DNA from: JAGREO01 sp020446285
Lineage (GTDB): Bacteria > Pseudomonadota > Alphaproteobacteria > Geminicoccales > Geminicoccaceae
Assembly: GCA_041398005.1 (NCBI GenBank)
Contig: JAWKVP010000015.1
Span: 1 to 64,000 of the forward strand
Reading direction: 5' to 3'
DNA: 64,000 bases
Within the stretch, counting starts at the first letter, position 1, and every line of letters begins with the position of its first letter. The position numbers and the translations under genes are program-made. The notes beneath the pieces were generated by a model. The model was not told the origin of the DNA. It did not search any database and saw only the letters and a list, made by a program, of their open reading frames with translations. Below are positions 32,742-41,723 of this stretch, piece by piece.

Positions 32742-33638
32742 ATGCTGTCATCTAGTGACATCGAGTTCTATCATGAGAACGGCTACATTCTCGTCGAGGA
32801 TGTGGTTGATCCGGCATTGCTTGCAGAGATGAACAAGGTGACATCCGAGTTCATCGAGGCGTCGAGGGAGATCACCGAAAGCGACGATGTCTTCGATCTC
32901 GACGAGGGGCATTCGCGCGAGACGCCGAAGCTGACGCGCATCAAGCTGCCGACCAAGCGTCACCCGGTCTTTGCCCGCGGCCTGCGCGAGCGTCGCGTTC
33001 CCGAGGTGCTGCGCGACCTGCTCGGCGAGAATGTGGCGTTGCAGACGAGCAAGCTCAACACCAAGGCGCCCGGCGGCGGTGCTGCCGTCGAATGGCACCA
33101 GGACTGGGCCTTCTATCCGTACAGCAATGACAGCCTGCTCGCCTGCGGGCTCATGCTCGAGGATGTCGGGCAGGACAACGGTCCGCTCATGGTCATTCCC
33201 GGAACCCACAAGGGACCGGTGCTCAGCCACCACAATTCGAGGGGCGAGTTCTGCGGCGCCATCGATCCGGACGATCCGCTGTTCGACATGGACAAGGCGG
33301 TGACGCTCACCGGCAGGGCCGGGTCGATGACCGTGCATCATGTGCGCATCCTCCACGGCTCGGCACCGAACATGAGCGACCGGGCACGGCGGATCCTGTT
33401 CTACGAATGCCATGCCGCCGATGCCTGGCCGCTGCTGGGTTCGGGAAGCTACATCCAGTCGCAGGGGCCGAAGGTGTTGTGGGACGATTATCTCGAGCGC
33501 ATGATCATCGGTCAGCCGAGCCTCGAACCGCGCACCGAGACTGTGCCCATTCGCCTGCCGCTGCCGCCGGCACCGGTCGGCGGCTCGATCTTCAAGACGC
33601 AGAAATCGGGAGGGGCGCGCAGTGCCTTCGCAACCTGA
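32742..33638 (+). CDS. Phytanoyl-CoA dioxygenase (PhyH) family protein
   Basis: A 298-residue Fe(II)/2-oxoglutarate oxygenase. The metal triad is visible as His-119/Asp-121 in EWHQDW and the distal His-205 in VRILHGSAPN; the 2-oxoglutarate Arg follows in RARRILFYE. Members hydroxylate varied small molecules, so the substrate is open. ATG 32742 is chosen over an upstream frame extension; aggggagg lies ten bases before it. The 3' end overlaps a small FdrA-related gene by 17 bases, which suggests a catabolic rather than lipid role. Confidence 0.82.
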   Translation: MLSSSDIEFYHENGYILVEDVVDPALLAEMNKVTSEFIEASREITESDDVFDLDEGHSRETPKLTRIKLPTKRHPVFARGLRERRVPEVLRDLLGENVALQTSKLNTKAPGGGAAVEWHQDWAFYPYSNDSLLACGLMLEDVGQDNGPLMVIPGTHKGPVLSHHNSRGEFCGAIDPDDPLFDMDKAVTLTGRAGSMTVHHVRILHGSAPNMSDRARRILFYECHAADAWPLLGSGSYIQSQGPKVLWDDYLERMIIGQPSLEPRTETVPIRLPLPPAPVGGSIFKTQKSGGARSAFAT

Positions 33639-33813
33639 GGAACGGCCGGAGCCGGGTCTGATCGACCGGCCGCCGCAGATCGTCAATATCGGGCTTGAGC
33701 TGTTCGCGCTCGAACTCGAGGCCGCCGGGGCCACGGTCGTGCATGTCGACTGGAGCCCGCCGGCGGGCGGCGATCCCGAACTCGCCGACCTGCTGTCGAG
33801 GCTCGGCGCCTGA
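33622..33813 (+). CDS. Small FdrA-associated (N-terminal FdrA-like) protein
   Basis: A 63-residue protein starting at GTG 33622 inside the end of the PhyH gene, with gaggggcg upstream. The core IVNIGLELFALELEAAGATVVHVDWSPPAGGD (20-51) matches a short module that occurs beside or fused to FdrA/DUF1116 proteins of purine and carbamoyl catabolism. Here no full-length fdrA gene is nearby. It may be a relic or a stand-alone subunit. Confidence 0.65.
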   Translation: MPSQPEERPEPGLIDRPPQIVNIGLELFALELEAAGATVVHVDWSPPAGGDPELADLLSRLGA

Positions 33814-33862
33814 ACAGCGTGGTGCCGCCCGCTGACACGCCGGCACTCCCGAAGGGCTCCGC

Positions 33863-34774
33863 TCAGCCTTCGTCGTGCCGGCGCAACGCCTCGCGGTGGA
33901 ACATGAACAAACCGCTCGCGACGATGACGGCGCAGCCGGCGGCCATCCACAGATCGGGCATGTCACCGAACAGCCAGTAGCCATAGCCGATCGCCCAGAT
34001 CAGCTGGGTATAGATGAAGGGCGACAGGATCACAGCACTCGCCATCGAGAGGGCGCGGATCAGGATGAGATGGCCCAGCACCGCCAGCAGGCCCATGCAG
34101 GCGAGCCCGCCCCACTGCAGCAATGTCAGCGGCTGCCAGTGAAACGGCACCACCAGCGACTGCGCGAGGGCGCCGATGGAGGCCATGTAGAACAGCATGG
34201 CGAGCGGCGTCTCGCTCGGCAGGCTGCCGATCATCCGGGTCAGGACCTGATAGAGGGCGAAACATGCGGCCGTGACCAGCGGCAGGACCAGCATCGGGTG
34301 AAAGCCGGCGAAGCCCGGCCGAATCACCAGCAACACGCCGAGAAAGCCCATGAAGATCGCCCCCAGCCGGCGAATGCCCACCCTTTCGCCCAGAAGCGGG
34401 ATCGAGAGGAGCGTGACGATGAACGGCGAGGTGAAAGTGATCACATAGGCATCGGCGAGCGGCACCACGGTCAGCGCCGTAAAGAGGCACATCGTCGCCA
34501 CGGCGACGAGCAGGCCGCGGACGATCTGCGTCTTCAGCCGCCTCGTCGCGAGCAGACCGGCGAGGCCGACACGGGGAACGAGCACCAGCAGCAGTGCGAA
34601 CTGGAAGAAATAGCGGCCCCAGACCACCTGGACGACCGGCATGTCCTGCGAGAGGACCTTGGCGAGCGTGTCCATGCTGGCGAGAACGAACATCCCGAGC
34701 ACCATGAGCCCGATCGCCACCAGCGTCCGCGAGCGCGAATCCCCCATGTCCTGCAAACGGCCGTTCCACCTCAT
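33863..34774 (-). CDS. EamA/DMT-family transporter
   Basis: A 303-residue inner-membrane protein made of two EamA repeats of five helices each. The second repeat starts near 150, and YFFQFALLLVL and TFTSPFIVTLLSIPLLGER are typical of the family. Members export amino acids, metabolites or drugs. Met-10 (34747) is an alternative start. It is alone on its strand between the FdrA-like gene and an uncertain HTH gene, so no substrate can be suggested. Confidence 0.85.
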   Translation of the reverse strand: MRWNGRLQDMGDSRSRTLVAIGLMVLGMFVLASMDTLAKVLSQDMPVVQVVWGRYFFQFALLLVLVPRVGLAGLLATRRLKTQIVRGLLVAVATMCLFTALTVVPLADAYVITFTSPFIVTLLSIPLLGERVGIRRLGAIFMGFLGVLLVIRPGFAGFHPMLVLPLVTAACFALYQVLTRMIGSLPSETPLAMLFYMASIGALAQSLVVPFHWQPLTLLQWGGLACMGLLAVLGHLILIRALSMASAVILSPFIYTQLIWAIGYGYWLFGDMPDLWMAAGCAVIVASGLFMFHREALRRHDEG

Positions 34775-34900
34775 GCGATGCTTGTCCGCGCATTTCCCGG
34801 CGAAGGCAACACGATCCGGCGCGGCGGACGGGCTTCATGTGTCGTGGTTATCGGGAATTTCCTGAATTGTGTAGAATTTGGCCGCAGATCGCCCTGCCGC

Positions 34901-35461
34901 TCAGGCGGCTCTTTCGACCGGTGGCGGCATGACCATCGCCGCCCGTGCAGAACCTGCGAGTGGCGGGAATGGCGGGCCGGCGAGACCTGCGCGGCCGGGG
35001 CCGGCATGTTGCGCGGATATTGCCCGAACGGTCCCTTGCCGGGTTTCCCGGAGCCTGTGCGCCGCGGCGTCTGCATCCGTTGCGGAGGTCGTGCCGGAAG
35101 GGGCCGGACCCGCGCCGTCATCGGCCGCGTCCGATTCTCCGTCGCCCTGAAGGGGGCGGGCGAAATACGGATTTTGCGGGGAAGGTGCTGGACGAACCTT
35201 TCCTGTCGATAGCCGGCTGAAGGATCCGCCTGCATGCCTTTCGGACTTGCGGCGCGCGGAGCGCCTGCGGATCGGCCGTGTCAGGAAATGGATCAGTATC
35301 AGAAGTTTCATCAGCGGATGACCCAGAAGCCTCACCGCGGTGTTCTCATTGAGTCCGCTGGCGCGCGCCGCTTCTTGCGGCGAACAGCCATCGGCCACGC
35401 GCAGGGCGAAGTCGCCAATGGCGCGCTTGATCGCGCAGAAATGGGGAGAGGTCTGGTCCAT
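34901..35461 (-). CDS. Possible helix-turn-helix protein with low-complexity tail
   Basis: A 186-residue frame. The first 55 residues (ADGCSPQEAARASGLNENTAVRLLGHPLMK) look like a short helix-turn-helix segment, but the remainder is Arg/Ala/Pro-rich without a fold signal and may not be translated. No ribosome site is seen; upstream DNA (35462-35520) is AT-rich with TATGAT, which would suit a promoter. It could be a small HTH protein ending earlier through error, or a chance frame. Confidence 0.35.
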   Translation of the reverse strand: MDQTSPHFCAIKRAIGDFALRVADGCSPQEAARASGLNENTAVRLLGHPLMKLLILIHFLTRPIRRRSARRKSERHAGGSFSRLSTGKVRPAPSPQNPYFARPLQGDGESDAADDGAGPAPSGTTSATDADAAAHRLRETRQGTVRAISAQHAGPGRAGLAGPPFPPLAGSARAAMVMPPPVERAA

Positions 35462-35583
35462 GGGGAAGTTATAGGAAATAGATCATATTTTGTGCAGGGT
35501 CTTTCGTATGCAATTTTATGGACAAGCGGGTGATATACGGTGGTCGTTCGTCCGGTCATCGTCGGCCGATCATCGTCGCCCGG

Positions 35584-36987
35584 TCATCGTCGGAAGGCCG
35601 GCGGCGTCTCGCCGAGATCGAAGAACAGTCCGGTCATGATCGCGATCGCCTCGCGGGTGGTCGATGCGAGCAGGTGTTCGTCGGGCCCGTGTTGCTTGCA
35701 GCCGCCATAGGAATGCGGGATCCAGATCACCGGCAGGTCGAGATTGCGGGCGAAGATCTCGCTCGGCAATCCGCCGGAGGCGTTGGGCATGAGATTGGGG
35801 CTTCGGCTGAGCGTCCGCTTCAGCGAGGCCATGCACCATTCGACCCAGGGATTTTCCGGATCGGTACGCCAGGCCGGGAAGAAATTGCGGCTGGCAGGGA
35901 CGATCTCGACCTGTGGAAAGCCGTGTCTGTCGAGATGTTCCCGCAGTGCTGGCAGCAGGCGATGGCGGTCGACATCGACGGTATGGCGGATCTGGCAATG
36001 CGCCCGCGCGTCCGGTTGCACGCCGTTGACGGGATTTTCCGGGCGGCCGGTGACGAAGGCGAGGATGATGAAGCTCGTCCAGCCGAGCACCCGTTCGGCG
36101 ACGGAACGTCCGGGTTCGCCCCAGTCGTCGGCAAGGACGAGCGAGGAATCGCCCGCGTCGCACACCGCGTTGCGCAGGGTTTCGGCGACCCGTGGCGGAA
36201 TGGATTTCGGCAGCCATTCCTCGATCAGGATGCGCCCGCGCGCGGTGGTGATCGTCGCCAGCGCATGGGCAAGGATGATGCCCGGATCCTCGAGGATGCC
36301 GCCATAATGGCCCGAATGAACGCTGCCCTCGCGCAAATTCACCTGCAGGTCGAAGGTGATGCCGCCGCGATTGCCGAGGGTGACATCGGCGACATCCGGC
36401 TGTGTGCGCGGGCCGTCGCTGGCGATGAGGACATCGGCGGCAAGGAGGTCGCTATGGGCGGCGCAAAGCTCGTCGAGGCCGGGCGAGCCGATTTCCTCGC
36501 CGGTCTCGATGAGGAACCTGACATTGAAACCGGCCCTGCCGCGTTCAGCGAGCAATTGCGCGAGGGCCGCGATGACGATCGAGTGCTGCCCCTTGTTGTC
36601 GGCCGTGCCGCGGCCGTACCAGCGATTGCCGTCGATGGTGACCGCCCAGGGATTGAGGCCGCTGCTCCACTGCTCACTGATACCGCGCACGACATCGCCA
36701 TGGCCGTAGGTGAGGAGGGTAGGAAGATCGGGATCCTCGATCCGGCTTGCGACGAGGAACGGCCCGCCGCGCGGATCGGGATTGTCGAGGATGCGGTTCT
36801 CGAAGCCGAGTGCCGCGAATGTCGGTGCCATCTCCCCGGCGAGATAGCGATGGAGCTCGCCCTTGCGGCCTTTCTCCTGACTTTCCGTCGGGATCGCGAT
36901 GCGCCGGCGAAGGTCGGCAAGGAAGTCGCCCCTGTCGAAATGGGCGAGCGCCCGTTCGATCACCCGTTCGCGTGTTGCGGTCGACAT
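35584..36987 (-). CDS. M20-family metallopeptidase
   Basis: A 467-residue zinc hydrolase of the ArgE/DapE/carnosinase class. Metal ligands and catalytic residues appear in order: GHGDVV (about 94-99), GRGTADNKGQ, ETGEEIGSPG and a late GPDEH. A strong ribosome site (gggggaga) precedes ATG 36987. Members cleave dipeptides or N-acyl amino acids. It is followed in the upstream direction by a short-chain dehydrogenase on the same strand (63-base gap), so they may be cotranscribed. Confidence 0.87.
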   Translation of the reverse strand: MSTATRERVIERALAHFDRGDFLADLRRRIAIPTESQEKGRKGELHRYLAGEMAPTFAALGFENRILDNPDPRGGPFLVASRIEDPDLPTLLTYGHGDVVRGISEQWSSGLNPWAVTIDGNRWYGRGTADNKGQHSIVIAALAQLLAERGRAGFNVRFLIETGEEIGSPGLDELCAAHSDLLAADVLIASDGPRTQPDVADVTLGNRGGITFDLQVNLREGSVHSGHYGGILEDPGIILAHALATITTARGRILIEEWLPKSIPPRVAETLRNAVCDAGDSSLVLADDWGEPGRSVAERVLGWTSFIILAFVTGRPENPVNGVQPDARAHCQIRHTVDVDRHRLLPALREHLDRHGFPQVEIVPASRNFFPAWRTDPENPWVEWCMASLKRTLSRSPNLMPNASGGLPSEIFARNLDLPVIWIPHSYGGCKQHGPDEHLLASTTREAIAIMTGLFFDLGETPPAFRR

Positions 36988-37050
36988 GCGCCGGTCTCCC
37001 CCTCTGGTACCCCATCGTCGTTCAGTGAATCCGCAACGGGGCGGGCGTTG

Positions 37051-37833
37051 TCAATCGGAGCGGGTCGCGGCACCGATGACGAAGCCGCCGCCGGCGACAT
37101 CGACCCGGCTTCCGGAGACGAAGGACGCCTCGTCGCCGAGAAGCCAGACGGCGGCGGCAGCGACCTCTTCGGCGCGCCCGAGGCGGCCCATGGGGATGGT
37201 GCCCGCCACCGCCGCCCGGCGTTCGGCATCGGTCCTCAGCGCTCCCACCATGTCGGTGTCGGTAACGCCCGGACGAACGGCATTGACGCGGATTCCCTCG
37301 CGCGCGACCTCCTTGGCGAGGGCGATGGTGAAGAGATCGACAGCGCCCTTGGATGCGGCATAGTGCGTCGAGCCGGGCCGGCCGCCGGACGATGCCGCCA
37401 TCGACGAGATGTTGACGATCGCGCCGCCCCGGCCGCCATTTGTCTGCGACATGCGCCGGACGGCCTCGCGACAGCAGATCATCAGGCCGAAGACATTGAC
37501 CTGCAGCAGCCCGGCGAGGGTGGCCGCATCCGTCTCCTGCACGCTCATGTGCGAACTCAGGCCGGCATTGTTGACGAGTGCGTCGAGCGTGCCGTAGCGC
37601 CCGTCGATTGCTTCGAACATGCGCATGATCTGCGCCTCATCACCGATATCGGCCAGAAGGCAGGCGGCCTCTCCGCCCGCTCGTTCGATGTCGTCGGCTA
37701 CCGCCCGTGCCGCATCGCCATTCGAATGCCAGTTGATCAGGACGCGATATCCGGCATTCGCGGCCCTGCGCGCGATGGCGGCACCGATCCCCCGCGATCC
37801 TCCCGTGACAAGCAATGTCCTGCCATGTGTCAT
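37051..37833 (-). CDS. Short-chain dehydrogenase/reductase
   Basis: A 260-residue classical SDR. The NAD(P)-binding TGGSRGIGAA lies near 8-17, NNAG near 86-89, catalytic Ser in NISSMAASSG and YAASK near 154-158. ATG 37833 is preceded by ggagggagggacg; an earlier Met in frame is less likely. The GG-x-V... C-terminal part matches FabG-like sugar/hydroxy-acid dehydrogenases. It and the M20 gene read in the same direction. Confidence 0.87.
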   Translation of the reverse strand: MTHGRTLLVTGGSRGIGAAIARRAANAGYRVLINWHSNGDAARAVADDIERAGGEAACLLADIGDEAQIMRMFEAIDGRYGTLDALVNNAGLSSHMSVQETDAATLAGLLQVNVFGLMICCREAVRRMSQTNGGRGGAIVNISSMAASSGGRPGSTHYAASKGAVDLFTIALAKEVAREGIRVNAVRPGVTDTDMVGALRTDAERRAAVAGTIPMGRLGRAEEVAAAAVWLLGDEASFVSGSRVDVAGGGFVIGAATRSD

Positions 37834-37989
37834 CTCTCGTCCCTCCCTCCTCGGCCGGACCTCCGGTTCCCGTGATCCGGCCGAAACGCCGGTCCGCATA
37901 CTGTCTGATTAACTCTCTTTTTACCAACTTGCGCCATAGAAGGATCGTCTGCCGTCGGTCATGGCTCCCGGCGGACGGGCCGGGTCCCG

Positions 37990-39153
37990 ATGGCTCTCAT
38001 GGCCGGGGACATGGGCAACGGGAAGGTGATGAACGGAAATCCCCAAAACGACGATCGCTCGCGTGGCGGTCTTCGCAGCCTCGGCATTCTTGCCGGAGCG
38101 GCCATGGCGACGGTTCTCTCGGCATGGATGGATCCGGGCAGGCCGGTCGAGCCGCCACGCGAACGGCCCAATGCTACCGGCGCGTTGCGCGATGCCGAGG
38201 CATCCGCTTCCGGCAAGCATGCGGCGCCGCTCGCCGGCGCCGCCATTCGCGGCATGTCCACCGCACTCGAGCGCAACAACACCGCACGGCGCGAGATCGA
38301 GGCGCAGCGGGCACGGACCGCCGATCGCACCAGTCGCATGGATCGCCATCTCGCACGGCTCGAGGGAGAGCTCGACGCCGCGCGCAGCCGGGATGCCGGC
38401 AAGTCATGGCGCATCGACCAGCTGCGGCGGGAGCTTGCCGCAAGCGACGCATCGAACAGTCCCGAGCTGCATGCGGTCGCAGCCTGGCTCGGCGACCGGC
38501 GGGCACTGCTAACGGCCCTTCTGGTCGATCTCGATGTCGATCACAAGTTGCCCGGTTTCGACGTCCGGCCGGCGACCGGCCCCGATGATGTCGCGGGCGC
38601 GGGCGGGCCGCTGGAGACCCTGAACGACGGGTTCGTCGAGCCTGCCGGCGGACGGGATCCGGGACCGCGCGCCCTGATGCAGCTGGCGCGTGATCTCGAG
38701 GGGCTGGAGGCGGTGGAACGTCTCGTCACCCGCCTGCCGCTCGCGGCACCGCTCGACTATTTTCACGTCACCAGCCCGTTCGGCCGTCGCGTCGACCCGC
38801 TGACGGGACGAAGGGCGATCCATGGCGGCCTCGACATGGGGGCGGCGCGCGGCTCGAAGGTGCTGGCGACGGCAGGCGGCACGGTCCTGCGGGCCGGTCC
38901 TGCGGGCGCCTACGGCATCCTCGTCGAGATCGATCATGGCGAGGGAATCGTGACCCGTTACGGCCATCTGTCGAAGGCGCTCGTCGAGGCCGGCGAGACG
39001 GTCGATCTGCGGACGCCGGTGGGGATCATCGGCAGTACCGGCCGCAGCACCGGCATTCACCTGCATTACGAGGTGCGCATCGACGACAGGGCGCGCAATC
39101 CCTATCGCTTCCTCGATGCCGGCCGCAACCCGATGGCGTTCCTGCGCGGCTGA
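37990..39153 (+). CDS. M23-family peptidoglycan endopeptidase (LytM-type)
   Basis: A 387-residue exported or membrane-anchored protein. A hydrophobic segment (about 29-45) is followed by a charged coiled coil (88-155) and a C-terminal LytM domain with HGGLDMG (His-278, Asp-282), RYGHLS (His-326) and HLHYE (His-359). All zinc-binding and catalytic residues are present, so it is probably an active hydrolase rather than an EnvC-like activator. Met-4, Met-8 or Met-14 are possible starts; gggaagg precedes Met-14. It may work in septal or lateral wall remodelling. Confidence 0.85.
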   Translation: MALMAGDMGNGKVMNGNPQNDDRSRGGLRSLGILAGAAMATVLSAWMDPGRPVEPPRERPNATGALRDAEASASGKHAAPLAGAAIRGMSTALERNNTARREIEAQRARTADRTSRMDRHLARLEGELDAARSRDAGKSWRIDQLRRELAASDASNSPELHAVAAWLGDRRALLTALLVDLDVDHKLPGFDVRPATGPDDVAGAGGPLETLNDGFVEPAGGRDPGPRALMQLARDLEGLEAVERLVTRLPLAAPLDYFHVTSPFGRRVDPLTGRRAIHGGLDMGAARGSKVLATAGGTVLRAGPAGAYGILVEIDHGEGIVTRYGHLSKALVEAGETVDLRTPVGIIGSTGRSTGIHLHYEVRIDDRARNPYRFLDAGRNPMAFLRG

Positions 39154-39254
39154 AACCAGCAAACCGGCATCCCGCCCGCTCTTTCCCCTTGTATCCGGCC
39201 GCCGCATGCGGCAGCGTCCGCCACCATCGGCCATGTCAGGGAGAAAAGGCGGGA

Positions 39255-40289
39255 ATGCACCCGGACAATCCTGCGATCTGGGCCGTCGCGGCCGGCATGA
39301 CGCTCGGCGCTGCGACGGGTTTCCTGCTGGAGCGTAGCCGCTATTGCACCATGGGCGCGCTCACGGACGTGTTTCTTTTCTCGAGCTGGCGCCGCCTGCG
39401 CGTCTGGATGGTCGCCATCGCCGTAACCACGGCCGCCCTGTCCTGCCTCGCATCCCTGGGGATCCTCGATCCGGCGCGTTCGGCACCCGTTGCGGGCAAT
39501 GCCGGCATTCCGCTCTCGATACTGGGTGGGCTGCTGTTCGGCATCGGCATGGTTCTGGCCGGCGGTTGCGCCAGCCGTTCGCTGGTGCGCCTTGGCAGCG
39601 GCAGCCTCAAATCGCTTCTCGTCATTCTCCTGATGATGGTCTTCGCGAGTGCCGTGATCGCGGGGCCGTTTGCCGATCTCCTGCAACCGGCCGCCCCGTG
39701 GCGCCCCGATCCTGTCATTCCCGATACGATACCGGCGCGCGTCATCGTCGCGTTGGTGGCACTCCTGTTCCTTGCGGCCTGCGCATGGCGGCAGATCCGG
39801 CGGGGTGAACGGCGGGAGCTGTGGCTCGGCCTTGCCCTCGGTGCTGTCTGCACCGCCGCATGGTCCCTGAGCGGTGGCCTGTTCGAGCGCGAAGCACCGC
39901 GTTCGGTCGATTTCCTCGTGCCCGGTGTCGATCTGTTTCTCGCACTCACATCCGGCGAACTCGCCCATGGCGGCCGTCCGCCGGCCGTCTTCTCCACGAG
40001 CCTCGTTGCCGGAGCGATGTTCGGTGCCTTCGCCTCCTCGCTTGCGGGCGGATCGTTCGCCATCGAGACCTTCTCCGATGCCGGCGACATGAAACGCCAT
40101 GTGTGTGGCGGCGTGGCCATGGGGATCGGCGGCGGCCTCGCTTTCGGCTGTACCTTCGGACAGGGCATCGGCGGCCTCTCGACCCTCGCACCGGGGCCTG
40201 TCCTCATCGTTCTCGGCGTGGTCCTCGGGGCGCGGATCGGCCTTCTTCATCTCGAGGGACGGCTGCGCTGGCCGCCCGCTGCGTCCTGA
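39255..40289 (+). CDS. YeeE/YedE-family (TsuA-like) thiosulfate or sulfur transporter
   Basis: A 344-residue, multi-helix membrane protein from ATG 39255. The thiosulfate-relay cysteines of TsuA have counterparts here: Cys-105 in GGCASRSLVR, Cys-284 in RHVCGGVAMG and Cys-299 in FGCTFGQG; Cys-31 lies in SRYCTMGAL. This supports import of thiosulfate or a related sulfur species. It is followed by a TIGR02186 membrane protein and a stress protein, all co-oriented. Confidence 0.8.
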   Translation: MHPDNPAIWAVAAGMTLGAATGFLLERSRYCTMGALTDVFLFSSWRRLRVWMVAIAVTTAALSCLASLGILDPARSAPVAGNAGIPLSILGGLLFGIGMVLAGGCASRSLVRLGSGSLKSLLVILLMMVFASAVIAGPFADLLQPAAPWRPDPVIPDTIPARVIVALVALLFLAACAWRQIRRGERRELWLGLALGAVCTAAWSLSGGLFEREAPRSVDFLVPGVDLFLALTSGELAHGGRPPAVFSTSLVAGAMFGAFASSLAGGSFAIETFSDAGDMKRHVCGGVAMGIGGGLAFGCTFGQGIGGLSTLAPGPVLIVLGVVLGARIGLLHLEGRLRWPPAAS

Positions 40290-40375
40290 ACGGGTGTCGG
40301 ATCTCGATTGTACCGTTTTCATCAGCCGAACCATTGCCTAGAATGACAGGGAATACAGGACCGGGGATTCACGGT

Positions 40376-41128
40376 TTGAAACGCAACCGCATGCTGCTCG
40401 CCCTTGTCGCCCTTGCGCTTTCCCTTCCGGGCAGGCCGCAGGCAGCGTCGGGAGTCGTCGCCGATCTGTCGCATCATCTGATCGCGATCACCACGGCCTT
40501 TGCCGGAACGGACGTGCTCCTCTTCGGCGCGCTCGAGGATGCCGGAACGGATGTCGCGGTCGTCGTGCGCGGGCCGGCGAGCGACGCGGTGGTGCGAAAG
40601 AAGAACAGGGTGGGGCCCATCTGGCTCAATACCGAGGAAGTCACCTTCGCCGGCGCGCCGTCCTACTATGCCGCCGCGGCGAGCAAGCCGCTCGCGGAAC
40701 TCGCGGATGTGCACGAGCTGAAACGGCATGGCATCGGTGTCCGGCATATCGGCCTCGAACGGCTCGTCGGCGAGGGGACGAGCGAGGAGGCGGTCGCCGC
40801 CTTTACCGAGGCCCTCATCCGCAACAAGAAGAAGGTCGCCCTCTATTCCGACGAGCTCCTGCCGGTGCGCTTCGTCGGCCAGCGCCTGTTCCGGACGACA
40901 CTGGCCTTTCCGGCGAACGTGCCGCCGGGCCAGTATGAGGTGCAGGTTTTCGAGATCCGCGACGGGGTCGTCGCCAGTGCGCAGCACAATGCTCTCCTCG
41001 TCTCGAAGGTGGGCGTCGAGGCCGATATCTACGATGCGGCCTACCACAGCCCGGCACTGTACGCGCTGGCGTCGATTGTCCTCGCGGTGGCCGCCGGCTG
41101 GGCTGCGAGCGCGATATTCAGAAAGTAG
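40376..41128 (+). CDS. TIGR02186-family membrane protein
   Basis: A 250-residue protein with a signal sequence, an extracytoplasmic domain and one C-terminal membrane helix (ALASIVLAVAAGWAASAIF). TTG 40376 is preferred because it puts basic residues before the signal; ATG 40343 or 40391 are alternatives. TTAFAGTDVLLFGALEDAGTDVAVVVRGP near the N-terminus and the RVGPIWLN segment mark a conserved alphaproteobacterial family of unknown role, often near sulfite/sulfur transport genes. Neighbouring TsuA-type permease and UspA genes fit that. Confidence 0.78.
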   Translation: MKRNRMLLALVALALSLPGRPQAASGVVADLSHHLIAITTAFAGTDVLLFGALEDAGTDVAVVVRGPASDAVVRKKNRVGPIWLNTEEVTFAGAPSYYAAAASKPLAELADVHELKRHGIGVRHIGLERLVGEGTSEEAVAAFTEALIRNKKKVALYSDELLPVRFVGQRLFRTTLAFPANVPPGQYEVQVFEIRDGVVASAQHNALLVSKVGVEADIYDAAYHSPALYALASIVLAVAAGWAASAIFRK

Positions 41129-41134
41129 GTTCCC

Positions 41135-41635
41135 ATGTCCGACGACGAAGCGAGTACGCAGATGAGCGAGCACGAGCGGGTTTTCCTCGTGGTCGTCGAC
41201 GAGACGGACGAGATGCGCAATGCCCTGCGCTTTGCCTGCCGCCGCGCGGAACACACCAATGGCCGCGTGGCGCTGCTCTATGTGATCGAACCGGTGGAGT
41301 TCCAGCACTGGATCGGCGTCGGCCGGGTCATGGAGGAGGAAGCGCGGCAGGAGGCCGAACAGCGCGTCCAGTCGCTGGCCAACGAGGTGTACAAGCTCTC
41401 CGGCACGCTTCCGGCGATCTACATCCGCGAGGGAAACGGCCCCGAGGAACTGCTCCGCCTGCTGGACGAGGACCACACGATCTCGCTGCTCGTCCTCGGC
41501 ATGGCCAGCGACAACAGCGATCCGGGACCGCTGGTGAGCTACCTGACCGGCAATATGGGGCGCAACAATCTGAGCGTTCCGCTGACGCTGGTTCCGGGCC
41601 AGCTCACCGAGGAACAGATCGACCGGCTGACCTGA
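41135..41635 (+). CDS. Universal stress protein A family
   Basis: A 166-residue Usp domain starting six bases after the TIGR02186 gene. VFLVVVDETDEMRNALRFACRRAEHTNGRVALLYVIEP is the first half of the alpha/beta fold; the ATP-binding glycine motif (G-2x-G-9x-G(S/T)) is not clearly present near the C-terminus, where LVLGMASDNSDPG is seen, so nucleotide binding may be lost. Likely cotranscribed with the permease and TIGR02186 genes. Confidence 0.8.
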   Translation: MSDDEASTQMSEHERVFLVVVDETDEMRNALRFACRRAEHTNGRVALLYVIEPVEFQHWIGVGRVMEEEARQEAEQRVQSLANEVYKLSGTLPAIYIREGNGPEELLRLLDEDHTISLLVLGMASDNSDPGPLVSYLTGNMGRNNLSVPLTLVPGQLTEEQIDRLT

Positions 41636-41651
41636 CACCTGACCGGCCGCA

Positions 41652-41703
41652 CCAGCTTTTCCCGTTCGAAGGGAGCAGCCGGACGATCAGGAAATGCGGT
41701 GAA
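41652..41703. repeat. Dispersed intergenic repeat, copy 2
   Basis: Shares agcttttcccgt and ggacgatcaggaaatgcggtg with 1766-1818. Here the hairpin is formed with distant DNA: CCGTTCGAA (41662-41670) pairs with TTCGAACGG (41713-41721). It lies between convergent uspA and the amidase gene. Confidence 0.65.
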
Positions 41704-41723
41704 GGAGGTCGATTCGAACGGTT

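Noticed and set aside
35518..37875. Very long plus-strand open frame (785 codons) opposite the M20 peptidase and SDR genes
   Set aside because: It is the antisense shadow of two well-supported genes in GC-rich DNA; its translation has no family motif and no ribosome site.
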